Shown piece after piece: positions 23,009-35,808 of a DNA stretch of 64,000 nt. Every line of letters begins with the position of its first letter. Position 1 is the stretch's first letter. The stretch is from Mactromeris polynyma (taxonomy: Eukaryota > Mollusca > Bivalvia > Venerida > Mactridae), in NCBI GenBank assembly GCA_032209605.1, contig JASFXZ010000012.1, forward strand, positions 5,456,001-5,520,000, read 5' to 3'. Under the pieces are notes generated by a model. That model was not told the DNA's origin. It did no database searches and saw only the letters and a list, made by a program, of their open reading frames with translations. A program made the position numbers and the translations under genes.

Positions 23009-24605
23009 TGTTGCGTACACATGCAATAATATCGTGTCAAGTTGTTTTCTTGTATCCTAAAAGTCATTTTAATGGAAATTTAGAAATCCCGTACAGTGCG
23101 TTATTAAATATGCTGAGTAAAGTTGGATTATAACGCATACATATTGCACTCAGCACTCAAATCACAAAATTCACTCATGTGAGGAAAGTAGTGACTCATA
23201 TTTAGCGTGAAGAAATATAATAATGTTAACTCAGTGTTGCATATTCGTCGTGGCCCATTTTCTTAGACATTGGTGAGTGATATAAGATGTGTGAGTAATT
23301 ATTAAGTTTGAGTGTGAAGTGTGGCACTAACATCCAATTATTGCTCCCATATCTCATAATTACACTAAAACCTTGAAGGAAATGGACCAAAAATAAATAT
23401 TCAGCACTCATTTAGCATGCTTCGTATACAAAGGCTACGACTTGAAAGCATGATTTTAAAATAAGCTGCTTTCGTATACATGTATGTGTTTTCAATTATA
23501 TTTAAAAATAAACTTATAACATGTAAAACTTAAAATACCGCCAATATTATCGTTCTATATTTTCTTTTCGATAGAACGGAAATACAATGTGGTACCAATC
23601 AATGATATGTACTTACCAACAGTCTCCTGTATTTCGTTTCGACAGGAAACTGTGCGGTTTTTGTTTTTGTGTTTTGTTTTTAATCTTTCGATTTATTGAA
23701 CTTTGATAATACGTGATGTATTGAATGAATACTCATTTTCAAAGTGTGCTAAGGACGTGTTTTTCATCGTACATTTATATATACATAATATGATTGTTTG
23801 AATTGTAATTATATTTATGTTACATTGTTATAAGTAATAACATAATCTTCTCCGCATATGTTTACATAGGTTTTAGGTTTTATATGATTGTATATATTTG
23901 TAAATATGTTGTCCTCATGGGCTGCAAGGCTTATTGGATTTTGAAAAAAAAATAAAGCATTATTTGATATTTTCATGCATTTTCCGTACTCTAAAATTCA
24001 CTATCAGATTAATATGAGTAAAGTTGTGAGTTAAGATTTGAGTGCTGGGTGTCGCCCGAGATTTATAGCCGATACTTAAACTCAGCACTCAAATATCAAT
24101 TCATAAAATTTACTATTGAACAAAAAAGTGAAAATAAATGTTGAAAAACGGCGTAAAACTCGATGAAAACAAACGAAAATATCAAATCTCTAATAAATGG
24201 GACATAGAGAACAATCAGCATTCATTTAACATTACCATACATGTGTCACACTCAGTATAAGTCACACTGTATGACTAAGAATAGTAAGTTTTGAGATTTG
24301 AGTGCTGAGAGTAAATATCAATTATAATCTCGGGTCCAGATTTCAATCACCTGAGTCCTGATTATTTTATTTACGCTGTGAAGAAATATATTTGCAACAC
24401 TCGAAACATTTAATCGTACAATGATTTAATATTCAACAACTGTCTTGTGGTGTTTTTTGATATTATAAATCACGATATTCAGTGCAGAAATATCAATTAA
24501 GATATTTCTATCTTGACTTTTTCTCTCGCCGAGATACATATATTATACATTACATACCGCAAACATAACACATGCATCGAATGAATATTAGCTGGTTTTC
24601 AAATA
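23009..24605. other. intergenic, possible LINE 3' end at 23700-23960
   Basis: TTGTCCTCATGGGCTGCAAG, then a poly-A stretch and AATAAAGC near 23940-23957, looks like a non-LTR retrotransposon 3' end. The word ACTCAGCACTCAAAT and its inverse (ATTTGAGTGCTGAG) recur at about 23150, 24040, 24075 and 24300, a dispersed inverted motif of unknown origin. No gene. Confidence 0.35.
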
Positions 24606-24765
24606 TTTTGTTTATTTGTTTATTTGTTTATTTGTTTATTTGTTTATTTGTTTATTTGTTTATTTGTTTATTTGTTTATTTGTTTATTTGTTTATTTGTT
24701 TATTTGTTTATTTGTTTATTTGTTTATTTGTTTATTTGTTTATTTGTTTATTTGTTTATTTGTTA
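24606..24765 (+). repeat. (TTTATTTG)n, about 20 copies
   Basis: A perfectly regular 8-bp tandem. The unit has no stop on the + strand, so it yields spurious ORFs rich in Leu-Phe-Val-Tyr-Leu-Phe-Ile-Cys. Confidence 0.97.
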
Positions 24766-25069
24766 GATTTCAAACTAATGCTTAATCATAATCCTCTTAA
24801 TCCCTAAGTCTAGGGAATTTCAAGTACACGAGTACTTACCATGAGTACGTTTGTACTTTTATAAGTACACAAGCGGTTGTCATTTTTATGTTAAATGAAG
24901 CAGAATCGTCAGAGTCCGTTCGAAATCGATGGAACGGCCTTTAATCTATCCACATGTGCTATGCCTGTGAAGTGTGATGGCGTTTTAACCTATTATTGAT
25001 AGCATCACAGTCATGGTATCGAACAGTACAAATCTGTTCTTCTACAAGCAATTAGCATATTCCCATATA

Positions 25070-25105
25070 CAGTAAAACCTCACTTAAAGGCCACTCTTTA
25101 AATTC
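25070..25105. repeat. MITE family A, 5' end fragment
   Basis: CAGTAAAACCTCACTTAAAG is present, but the rest of the element is missing after about 35 bp. Confidence 0.5.
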
Positions 25106-26337
25106 CCTGATTAAGCCACAATCTCACACCATTCGCTAGCATTGCTACCAATGGGCCGCTTTGTCTGTAAGTTTGTCACAACGTACCTTACAGGATGGCA
25201 GCACGACACTACGATGACTCTTACGGTATTCCGAACATAATATGAAACTTATAAACAATATTTGCTTAAAATTGCTATTTTCTTAAGAGAAGCTTTTCTA
25301 TTAGAAAGGATTATTTGAAAAATCACGCAGTTCCTTAGTTTCTTTTCATTTTCGTTTTTTCTTAGACTGAATAGTAATATATAAGTAAATGATATTTATC
25401 TACGTAACGTGTTTAATAACTTTGTTTGTATGAATGTATGTTTTGTGTGTATGATTGTATGTATGCATTGACTGTCTTTGTGCTGTTTTGTGTTATATAA
25501 CCAAAGGCACGTACGTGCCGAGTTTGTTAATAAAGAATTGAAATTGATAAATGTTCCTGGCCATTGTTTCAATGACCTTATATTGTAAGTTTTTATTGTT
25601 TGTCTATCAACACATATATCGGCTTTCGCACTAAAACAATGTTTACATCGATGACATGTCATCGTATCCTCAGTACAAACATGTTGTGTGTACATGTATA
25701 TGTAAAAACTATTTATTTATTATAATGTCACGGCTAGTTTCTGACTTATGCCAAATTAACTGCCAAAACCTGTTTTAATATACTCCAAATACGTTTTAAT
25801 AGTTTGTATCATTAATACGGATTACTTTTAGATTATTAATCAGGGTTTCACCAATGAAAAGTGCATCCTTTTCTAACATTTAAATGTGTTTTTTTAATAA
25901 ACATTTGATGATGCCTTATTCACATTTTAAGATATTTTAACTATGTTTTATGTATATAGTTATTATTAACTGAGAAGCTGGTATTAATCAGTTTAAAATA
26001 AATCTGATCTGATGTCGTATTTGATTTTGTTTTAAATTGTCTCAAATAATACTCATTAGTGTTGTTATGATTTTCATATCTTATATAACTCTTGTAGTTC
26101 GTTTTTAGGATATTAATACTTAGTTAGGTGAAGATTAATGCCAGCCTCTCAACTTTTAATTTATCTATTTGTATAATAATGTAATTCTATTCAGATTGTA
26201 AATAGAATGTCTATAATTACTGTGCCATAGTCTTTTATAATTCTTATAGAATGGTCTTGCATGAATATGTATGTATTGTTTTAATGAAATGTTGTTTTAT
26301 ATGCAAGAATGAAACTTTAATAAAAGATACAAAATAT
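25106..26337 (+). other. intergenic with LINE-like tails
   Basis: GTGCCGAGTTTGTTAATAAA followed by GAATTGAAATTG (25515-25550) resembles a LINE 3' terminus. A second tail-like stretch ends GAAACTTTAATAAAAGATAC near 26330. A related one lies at 32030-32195. No reverse transcriptase frame remains. Confidence 0.35.
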
Positions 26338-26562
26338 GAGACACCTTCTTTCTGAGCACATTTACTTTCCGATTACTATCCTTTTATGCCAGGCATCAGG
26401 CAGGTAGGTACACGGTTACCCATTATTTAACTAGCTGGCGGCTCACCAACCGGCCGCATCAGAACGGACTCCTTCGACCTCCCGCTCAGAAGGCGGATGC
26501 CTTAACCTACAACTACAAGGATGTAGGATGCCTTAATCACTCGGCCACAGAGACGGTATAAG
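26338..26562 (-). repeat. tRNA-derived SINE family H, copy 1
   Basis: On the minus strand GTGGCCGAGTGATTAAGGCA (A-box of a Ser/Leu-type tRNA) is followed by a B-box-like GGGAGGTCGAAGG, then CGTTCTGATGCGGCCGGTTG and AGAAAGAAGGTGTCTC. The copy at 51588-51735 shares the last two blocks in the same order. A 26-bp duplication lies within the tRNA-like part. Confidence 0.6.
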
Positions 26563-27220
26563 TACGTTCATTGTATTAAATACGTGTACATGAATTAGAT
26601 TGGATCAACAAAGCACATTTTCAACGGGTTTTGACAGTTGTAGCTTGGTCTAAAAGGATCATTCCTGATTAAAAAAAGACAGCATACATCTAACCTGTAT
26701 TAAAAGGACACTGACTTCACTGTTTTGTTTCAATTAAACAATTAATTCACCACTAACTAGCACCTGAACCTATGAGTTTGCCAAAAGAGTCCACGTTCTC
26801 TTATAGGCCAAAAATGAACAGTAATGACATACATTTGTTTAGCGTGTATGTTTTGAAGCATGAAATCGAAACAAGTCTATATGTGTACTTTTTATTCATA
26901 TGCAGACACATTAGTTTAATTTTTAACACTCGATATATCATTCCAAATGATCGAAGATTAAGGAAGTCGCGCACATACATTCCTTAATTCGCTTGATCTT
27001 GATAAACTGCGGATTCTCTGCACTTTAAGGTCAGAACATGACCCTTTCTATATTTTGATTATTGCTACGTTATCGACAGGAGATGACCGTACAATAACAA
27101 GCACAATTCATCAGTTGCCATGGCATTATTATAAATTATTAGTGCCAGTTATATATTTTTTATAAGTTGTATTGATATTCAACTTTGTTCACTGTCATGA
27201 ATATTAAAACTGCCTGAGTA
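26563..27220. other. intergenic sequence
   Basis: The 71-codon + ORF at 26772-26987 is unrecognised and probably chance. Confidence 0.45.
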
Positions 27221-27410
27221 CAGTCAAGCCTATCTGTAAAGACCACCCATGGGAACAGCAAAATGTGGTCTTTGTTTACAGGTGGTCTCTATTAACAGAT
27301 TAAATATCATTGAAAATGGTAAGATGGGAGATGAAATTGGTGGTCTTTGCAGACAGGTTTTGTAATAGTGGTCTTTGTTCGCAGTAGGTCTTTAACACAG
27401 GTTTGACTGT
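27221..27410. repeat. MITE family D (relative of family A)
   Basis: Begins CAGTCAAGCCTATCTGTAAA and ends TTAACACAGGTTTGACTG, with internal GACCACCC/GGTGGTCT inverted arms. The GACCACC words are shared with family A, but the ends differ. Confidence 0.65.
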
Positions 27411-29072
27411 ATTGTACTTTATAAAAGAATGAAGACATTATTTTCAAACCATTTCCAGAATTAAATCAGTGCGTCCATGACGAGATTTTGTATTGCCACG
27501 TGAAAAATGCAAATTGATTTCCTTTTACAATACCCGGTAATTTACGCATTCAATGTCTAGGTTTATTTGGTTATGTGAAAAGAATATATTTTCATTTCAT
27601 AGTTGCGGGAGTACATTTAAAAAGCATTCACTTGACATTCATGAAACTACTTCGTTAAAATGCAAATATGACATTTTTTATTTCTGAGTAATTTTATGAT
27701 TTTAAAGCAAATATACGAAATTAATCAATATGCGTCAAATAAAATTTATACGTGACACGTCGCAGGTGTATACAAGTGTGCAGTTCTTTGTGTCGCAACA
27801 TGTTTTATTGACATAATTAATTACAATAAAGCAAAATAATCAGCACATTAAACAAATTAACGAGGCGTGATAAACATTAATAAATAAACAATACCTCGCA
27901 GATCTTATAACTTATAGTGTGATATACCAAATATAAGGTTATTGATCTTAGAGATGTTGCAATAAAACTGTGTTTATACGTGTTTATATACTTAAAATAT
28001 ATGGAGATCTCAAATCATGAGTATTATGTGTCAATAACCGTAAAGTTAGAAATTACGACAGTAGTCATATAGTCTGAAAATATTTTTTATTAACCATTGT
28101 TGAAAATGATAAATATAAATGTAATTATTTAAGCCGCCACACTCAAAGTTCCTCTAGATATGCGCCATTTCTTGTATGTAACAATTTATTTATTCTTATG
28201 CATACTAACAGCTGTTTTGTAAAGTATGGAGTGGGATGTCCTCGACCCACACATACTTATTAACGATGAAATGAAAAATATATCCCCTTCAAAAAAAAAC
28301 ATTCATATATATATTCTTTGTTTCCGTCTCATCTACGTATGTACAGTACAACATACTACAAAAACAATATACTAACTACAAAAAAAGTGCATAGCCATTC
28401 TGTATAGAATTATAAGAGACTATTATCAACAATAAATATCACATTCGATTCAACAATATGTACAGGTAAAACTGAGGATCAGTCGCTAATTGTATATTAA
28501 AATTGTTATAAATATATGTTATGATAAAGAGTGAAACTCCGACTTTAAAATGTTTTATGTTCTATTTGCTCCCAAGTTGTTTTTACAATATAAATTGGGG
28601 AGAGTGTATCGTGGGTAACTGCAATTATTCAGACAAAATTTTATTCTTTTTGATTCAATGAAATGCTGATAAATTTTAACTTTGCAATCGCGAAGTATTA
28701 AGTCTGAGATACAGTCTTAAATTTTTTGTGAATAAGGCCCCTATTCACTGATGTTGTAATAACTCACAGTTCAATCTATAAGTGAATGATATTATAATTT
28801 TCCTTGTACTATATAGCGGTAATATCTTATTCATTGCATTAGCAATGAAGTAACATTTATACTATACTATTTACCGGTTACAAATGTTTTTTATGTCTGC
28901 TCCGATTAAAAAAGAAATAATGCGACACAATCTCATAATTGAAAAGATTTGTCATCTGCAGATTACAATACAATATTTTTGCAATGTCGAAATTGTATTA
29001 AATTCCTATAAATATTTATATTTGAAATTGCAGTATTAAATAAATAGTACATGTATAAGGAAAAAACCATAC
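27411..29072. other. AT-rich sequence, no recognised feature
   Basis: I looked on the minus strand for a continuation of the exon at 29073-29245 and found no acceptor that keeps the frame open. Confidence 0.4.
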
Positions 29073-29245
29073 CTGATTATCATGTCACAATAAACTCCAG
29101 TATAATAACTGATCTCTGCGATGTGTAGTATAGTTTTAACCGCAAGATACACCATTGAAAATCCAACGTTTTGTAAAAATAAAGTTGCAAGAAATGTCAA
29201 AATATTCCAATCCCTCAAACGCTTGATAAGGAAGGAAAAAACGTA
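29073..29245 (-). CDS. isolated exon-like segment, possible SLC46-type transporter piece
   Basis: A 173-nt open segment runs between a strong acceptor (GGTTTTTTCTGCAG) and donor CAG|GTATGG. It starts in phase 0, ends in phase 2, and spans 57 codons plus 2 nt. It reads YVFSFLIKRLRDWNILTFLA, then a hydrophobic helix containing GFSMVYLAVKTIL, then TGVYCDMII and Arg. The spacing of Asp, Leu-Ala, Gly, Ala, Thr and the final Ile-Arg after two helices resembles a late transmembrane pair of SLC46 (proton-coupled folate transporter-like) MFS proteins. Only one exon is visible. No partner exon was found on either side, so it may belong to a long-intron gene, be a relic, or be a chance hydrophobic frame. 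The family call is weak. Confidence 0.33.
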
Positions 29246-30849
29246 CTGCAGAAAAAACCCGGTAAAACGCACGAAATTAAACAAATATTTAAATAGTTAT
29301 ATGCGCCTTCTTAAACGTTTATAGGCATATCCAGCCCATACCAACGCGCATTGTAAAATATTAAAATTGTTTGTTCGCGCGCTATAAAATCCACCCCGGA
29401 TGGATCAACACACAGGAGACATTATGTAACACAAACTATTTAATTATGGCCAATTGTATAACAAATCGTTCTTGATTATCTCAGGTTGGGGCATGTCCTT
29501 ACAAAGTGATTCATTCGCTAAATCGAATTCAATTTCATCAAAGGTTTTATTGTATAGTTTATCGCATTTTTAAAACCAACGATTTTCAGCTCAAAAATCA
29601 ATAATGCATTTTCTTAGTTTAAATGGTGGTGAAGACGTTTAACATGTTAGTGTTTAAACATGTTTTAATTTTATTTAAAGGGACAGTTGTCAATCAGTTG
29701 ATCTACGATCTGACCGGGGTACTAATTGATATTTTTACTATTTTTTAATTGGCGCATGTACAGAACAGAACATCTCTTTTATTCTCTCAATACATGTACA
29801 CAACATACAAATATGAGGCATTTACAATTGACAATATAATATATTTTTCGAGGCTACAATATACATTCAAGGTACAGTATTAGTTATAAACACTCAAGAT
29901 TGTTTTCACATTTCAAAAAAATAGACACAAAGTACATTAGTAAAAAAATAATAGTTAAATATGAGAAAGATATTACTTTCTAACATGTCGAGTGCCATGT
30001 TTACATAATTGATATTCGTAAATTATTCAAATTGTTTAACAAAGTTTTACAACCACGTTTTATACAACTTCCTCTTAGTTTTATTTGTGTGAAAATTGTT
30101 TATTTAACTCTTCTCATGTAAATGCAATTATTTACTTAAGGTTTTTTATGATTATATCTATTGACTCTTATTATATTTGAATGGTTGTGTGCAATTTTTT
30201 AAATGTTTCGATGTATGTGCAATGTTTTATGCATGAACCTAAATAAGATGAAAATCAAGATTTATGTTACGTGTTAATGTAGAAACCTAAACACTATATG
30301 TAACCTTGGTTTTTAAGGCCGGTGTAAATATGATGTGTTGCATATACCTTTGTTCAACATAAAAACATACTGATTAGTCTGGTTGTCTAAATATGCACCG
30401 CAATTGTATTTGTTTTTAAGTTAATTGTTAACACACCGCTATATTTGTGTACGATTAGACACATTCTAAATAAATCGGCAAATTCCGTCAATCTATGTCC
30501 GTGTTTGTACATCTTTAGGTGGCGTGAACAGTTTTTATGCTGATATCGTTGTATTTCATAATCTGGTGAAAATTAGTTTTTTCTATGGACAAGGCAATTG
30601 TCTACATGTAAGGGCTATGTTTTTTTCTGCTGATAAACTTAACAATACAGTGTTCGCCTCGAGTGCGGAAGATCGTTGGTTCAATCCACGGTCGCAACAT
30701 CCAATGTTATTCAATTGATACACGTGCCTCAAGTGCCAACGCTCGGCATTATATGAGTAGAACTAGAACTATTTTCCCCGGTTCAATGCTAACGTGTTTG
30801 GGTGGGGTATTATGTCACCAGGTCACTATTGTATTTATAACATTAAATA
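29246..30849. other. AT-rich sequence with one SINE-like fragment
   Basis: A B-box-like GGTTCAATCC at 30678-30687, in a short GC-richer patch (30640-30705), suggests a tRNA-derived fragment. The rest shows nothing recognisable. Confidence 0.4.
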
Positions 30850-31766
30850 CAGTAAAACCCAATAATAAGACCACCAATGCGACCATTGAAAACTGGTATT
30901 CATGCTTATTAAGGTGGTCTTAATATTGATGTTGAATAGAGTGCAAAGCAGTGAAAATGTACTTGAAAAATGTGTTCTCAATTTTGATGTGGTCTGTAGT
31001 GCCACATATTGTCCGTGACACGTGACGCATTTAGTTCGTGCGCGAACTGTATGCGGCGAAAATGCATGATCATGCAGCATATAGCTTTTTTATGTCTTGT
31101 CTTATTTAAGATACTCCTCCTCCCCTTATCACCATCATCAGTTCATTTACATATTATTTTATCACATCGCCACAGCCGTAGACGGTCGGACCATGGATCA
31201 AACCCGCGACGTTTTGACTGATAATTTAGTGCGATACCGACCACGCTAGACGAGGATTCATGATACATTACTATTATTATCATTTTAACAGATAACACCA
31301 ATGTGCGTGAGCAGTTTACATGCTTTTGACGCAATAAATGCAAAACAAATGTGTTTAAACTTTCTGGAGGATTTCGTTAAACTCCACAAAATGGTCATAC
31401 ATGCTAAGCGCTGACAAACATCTATATATGCCCACTTTAATGTATTTGTACACAAAAGTCATTCGTCCCACAGTGGTTAAGGAACATTGGTTATGATACA
31501 TAAGTCAGTCTATCTCCTTTTCAAATTTGATTTTTTTGAGATTGTTAGTTTATTCAAATATTCGTTTCAGTAAAATATCTTAAAAAGAAGCGAGCTTTAT
31601 GCGGGGTCGAGGCACATATGTCTGCCGCATAAAGCTAACTTGAACTATATGCGGCACGGACTATATGTGGCACGGACTATATGCGGCACGGACTATATGT
31701 GGCACGGACTATATGCGGCACGGACTATATGTAGCCCTACAGTGGTCTTCAAACGAGGTTTTACTG
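30850..31766. repeat. MITE family A, copy 7, split by a 0.7-kb insertion
   Basis: The left part (CAGTAAAACCCAATAATAAG to about 30998) and the right part (about 31735, ACAGTGGTCTTCAAACGAGG, to TTTTACTG at 31766) make up one family A element. Between them lies about 730 bp. The insert includes a minus-strand tRNA-like head (31170-31255, B-box GGGTTTGATCC) and, at 31645-31730, about five copies of the 17-bp unit ACTATATG(C/T)GGCACGG. Confidence 0.65.
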
Positions 31767-32871
31767 TACACGAAATGATAACTATTTATACACAACACAT
31801 AAATGTTTGAGACACATTGAACCATGTACAGGTTATCTATGGACGATAATTATGTTGAAGGACTAATTGTTACATTTTATTACATTACTAACAACTTTTA
31901 AAAAAAACTGATAGATAGCCATTCTTAAGATTTTATGTAAATGTTTCCTTTTAAGTCACACGATTATAGTTTAAAATTAAATATGTATGTTAATAGTTTG
32001 GCTACGCGATAGTCTTTTAATATATCGTATACATTTTGTATAATTTTATGTATGTGGTGTATGCTTGTATAGTTTCGTATAATTCTTATCTGAATGGCTT
32101 TGTGCAATGTTTTATGTTTTTTATAGTCTTTACTATATGTATATCTATGTTTTGTACAAAGATGAGACTTTAATTAATAAATAAATATGAAAAATATATA
32201 ATCTGACAGTCGAATTATATCATGGATAAAGTACCTTTGTGTTTAGTACATAATCTTATGTTAAAGACATACTTATCGTATAAACTGTATTCTATAAATA
32301 TAATTACCAAGACACACGTAAATGAAATGTTTAACATAAAAATCTTCATATTTTATTGATGTAATAAGCTGGATAATGATTATTCGCTATTTGAGAAAGA
32401 AATATCATAATAATTAGGATATATTACCGAATGTTTTTTTTTTGTATAAAAAACAAACAAAAAAATCCATCCATTATAATGCGTCATTATTCTATTCAAT
32501 TATGTGAAAAAACAGTATTTGATTCACAGGCTTAGAGGTAACAAAACAAAGGGACATAAACCCATTTCCTATCCAATGACATCAACAAAAGGTTAAGACG
32601 TGTACTGCGGTTTGAGTGTTTCTAGTTTTCTGCTGTTTTTTTTCGATTAAATGAATCTTTTTTGAATAAACTATTGATTTGCACGTAAGAGAACAGAACG
32701 TTTTTAAACAGAGTGCCTGGACGGATGACCCCAATCTTCAAGGTTAATGGACGCTCATTGGGAGGTAAATTACGTGGGACACAGAGTACAACTGAAACAT
32801 TTTCTGTTTCTTCAACGGTTGTTGCGTGTTACGTCCGACAATGAACGTAAACACAGCTTAATTGTTTAATA
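31767..32871 (+). other. intergenic, possible LINE 3' end
   Basis: CTTTGTGCAATGTTTTATG and ACAAAGATGAGACTTTAATT (32095-32180) resemble the tail region near 26330. Otherwise nothing recognised. Confidence 0.35.
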
Positions 32872-33052
32872 CAGTAAAACTTTAATTAAGCATCACCTCA
32901 ATAATAAGACCACCTCAAAATAAAGAATAAAATTTTCAAGTCCATGTTCACTGTTTTGCTCTTTCTTCAACCATAATATTAAGACCAACTCATGATTAAG
33001 ACCAGTTTTCAAGGGCCCATAGGTTGGTCTTATTATTGAAGTTTAACAGTAT
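32872..33052. repeat. MITE family A, copy 8
   Basis: CAGTAAAACTTTAATTAAGC at the left, ATTGAAGTTTAACAGTA at the right, with the usual TTCACTGTTTTGCTCTTT middle. Confidence 0.7.
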
Positions 33053-33275
33053 TTATTATAATCTTCTATTGTTTTATTGCTACCACTGTGTACGTTATTT
33101 TAATGCGACATTTTATTGTCTGTCAGAGCGCTGGTATTATCATTAAGTATACTTGCAGTCGGTGCAAAAATGCATTTGAATTTTGCAGGGGCACATGGAT
33201 TAGAGGAAGTCCACGTATTGCGCTATGTAAAAGTTGATTGAACACGAACGTTACTGGCTTAACAACGCTAGTATA

Positions 33276-33453
33276 CAGTAAAACCTCACTTAGAGACGGC
33301 CTCAATAATAACACAACCTCGAAATTAAGAACACCATTTTTAAGTCCATTTTCAATGTTTTGCTCGTTATTTAACCTCAATATTAAGACCAACCCAATAA
33401 GAAGACCAGTCTTGAAGTGTCTAAAGGGTGGTTTTATTATCGAGGTTTACTGT
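33276..33453. repeat. MITE family A, copy 9
   Basis: CAGTAAAACCTCACTTAGAG at the left, TATCGAGGTTTACTGTA at the right. ORFs on both strands over it are shadows of the element. Confidence 0.7.
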
Positions 33454-34953
33454 ACATCTGACGGTAGGTAATATAATACGTGGGGTTCATCTGCGGTATT
33501 AGAAATGTCACATACACGTTAATGAAACTATATACTGTCAGCTTCTGGTAGTTTCAGTTTGAATCAGATTTTGAAACACCTGCCCACACCAAACACATAA
33601 CACCTTCATCAGCCATCGATCAACCAGACGAGTGCTTGATCACGTGACATGTAAACTTTAAGATGGCCTCCTAGTTTGATTATTGAAAAATAAAAAGGAC
33701 ATCGTATTCTACCGCCAAATTGGATATGAAAGTATTTCACTATAAAGATTTTTTAAGTGATAAAAAAGTATTTCTACTGACAGTTCCAAGGCTGTATATC
33801 GCTGTATGGTTATTATTTATTTTTGTGTTTTAAATGTATGTTTAATTTCCCTCCCCCTGTGCAATTCTTTCACTTGATATAGTGTTCATGTTATTTTCTC
33901 CCCAGTTTTGGACTATTGTTGCCAACTGTCTTGACTTGTCCTGTGATCTATTCCATCCATTGACCCCCCCTGTTTGTCCTCTTTGATTCATCTAGTTATT
34001 CCTTATGGTCGACCAGGCCATTCCTTGCACCCTGTTCCCTTACGTAGGAACCATTGAGCCTCCGCAAATGCCTTATGTTTTATGGATTGGTCTGTGTAGG
34101 GAGGCACTGTCTAATATGTGTGGCGTTGCCTGTAGCAACTTATTTGCTCTCTTTTGTCAATAATCGGATGGAATTCATTACCTTATACAGATATTTATGA
34201 AAGAAAATAAATCTCAAAATTAAGAGCTGAAAATTGGCATTAATTTTGAGGTGGTCTTATTATTGAGGTGGTCTTCAAGTCTGGTTTAACTGTACTTTTT
34301 ATTTTTTGTGCTTGAACTGGAAAAAAGACAGTAATAGTAATAAATGCCGTTATACTGTAGAGGCCATTAAAACATATTGTGTCAGTAGACCATAGTAATA
34401 ATATGTCGTTATCATTTCCCTAATGTTACAAACTTTGCGTTTAAACATCAGAAAGTTTTATATATTAATAAACAAAATGCCTTGCACACAAATGTTAACA
34501 AAACCACATATCAATTTGATGGAGCGGTATTTATATCATGCAATCCGTCATTACGTTTTTGCAGCAAAGATGTGGTAATAAAGGAATATTAAGATTAAAA
34601 TTAAATATGCATGGTATCCCAATTGCACAAAAACACATTACAGAATCCTACTGAAATGATATATTCGTGCTAATTGTACAATTTTTTTCTATATCCATAA
34701 ATTCACATGATTGAGCGATATTGTATGTGACTGTTCATAAATACACCCACGTGTTTTTAGACTTTGATTTATATGATTTTATGAAATATTATATCAAACA
34801 TGATTGTGGAACCTGTGTGACTTGTCAAGCATCTTGCATGAACATGTATACTGATGACATACTGAATACCGGTGCGCACTGAGCACCGGTGGAAACCGAA
34901 AATGTCCGATAACTATGCTAGTTCTCGTCGCAAATTTTGTTTACATCGTAGTG
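33454..34953. other. intergenic with repeats
   Basis: Contains an inverted copy of dispersed repeat G (about 33990-34130, with GACCAGGCCATTCCTTGCAC and GGGAGGCACTGTCT) and the right half of a family A MITE (34205-34292, ending TGGTTTAACTGTA). A perfect 8-bp hairpin ACCGGTGC/GCACCGGT lies at 34868-34890. Confidence 0.5.
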
Positions 34954-35265
34954 TTAAGCATTTTGGAGGTATTCAAGTCGAAACTGTCGTTCAGATTCCT
35001 CTATTTCTATGATATGTGTTTTTAAGAACCTTCTCTTATATTGCAATTTTGAATCTAACAGTTTCGCACTGTCACAAAGTAACTTGATCATCATTGTACA
35101 TACTGCTTGTGCTAGCGAAACATCCCAAAGATGTTCAACCAAGTATACAGTAGAAATTACAATATATGAATTTTGACCTTTACACCGGTGTTTGGTACAA
35201 ACGTGAATAACAATTGCGGCGAGTGGTTGGCTTGATTGAAAGGAAATTCCATCTAAAATACTCAT
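34954..35265 (-). CDS. uncharacterised 103-codon ORF or terminal exon
   Basis: Open from ATG (35265) to TAA. The product is mostly helical-looking, with amphipathic stretches (VSTVYLVEHLWDVS-like, AQAVCTMMIKLLCDSAKLLD) and a charged C-terminus (HIIEIEESERQFRLEYLQNA). It has no signal peptide, no repeats and normal-looking codon mixture. TTTTAG just after the ATG could be a splice acceptor, making this the last exon of a longer gene. An 8-bp perfect hairpin lies about 64 nt past the stop. I do not recognise a family. A chance ORF remains possible in AT-rich DNA, though 103 codons with balanced composition is longer than the local background. Confidence 0.3.
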   Translation of the reverse strand: MSILDGISFQSSQPLAAIVIHVCTKHRCKGQNSYIVISTVYLVEHLWDVSLAQAVCTMMIKLLCDSAKLLDSKLQYKRRFLKTHIIEIEESERQFRLEYLQNA

Positions 35266-35808
35266 TTAATTACAAGTTATTTGTTAAGTCCATTTACAGA
35301 AATGATTTAGTGTTTAAGATATATTGTTTGCATGTACATTTTCGAAGTTTTTACACGAAGTGCATTGGTTGAAATCTTAATGCATTGGTAATCAGGACAA
35401 CCAGTATACGCTGAATTAATTTGGACTTCATCATGACCGTAAGGACGCTTCAAAACGAACAATTTATTCCATACAAGCGCTCTTTAAATTAGTTAGAAAT
35501 AAGAAATCATATCTAATGAACATATTTATTGCGACAATCTCTATCAAGAGTTATCGTCCTGCTACTACCTCCCTAGTATTTGTAGGTCGGCATACCTCGA
35601 GTCCTTTTTATTTCGCGACAGTAAATTACAGAAAGAACCGAGGTTTGCCAAGTGTTGTATGTGTATGAAGAAGAGTAGCAGGAACGACAACTCTTGTTAT
35701 ATATTGATATTGCAAGCACAGTTTGTTTGCAGATTACACATGAAAACGGTGAAATATTTATTCACTAGCCTGTCTTTAAAGTTGAAATTTGAAATTATAG
35801 TTTAACTA
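35266..35808. other. intergenic sequence
   Basis: A short inverted pair GAGTTATCGTCCTGCTACT (35550) and AGTAGCAGGAACGACAACTC (35675) brackets about 120 bp, a small palindromic element. Nothing else seen. Confidence 0.4.

Noticed and set aside
24572..24807. ORFs of repeating LFVYLFIC
   Set aside because: They translate the perfect 8-bp TTTATTTG array.
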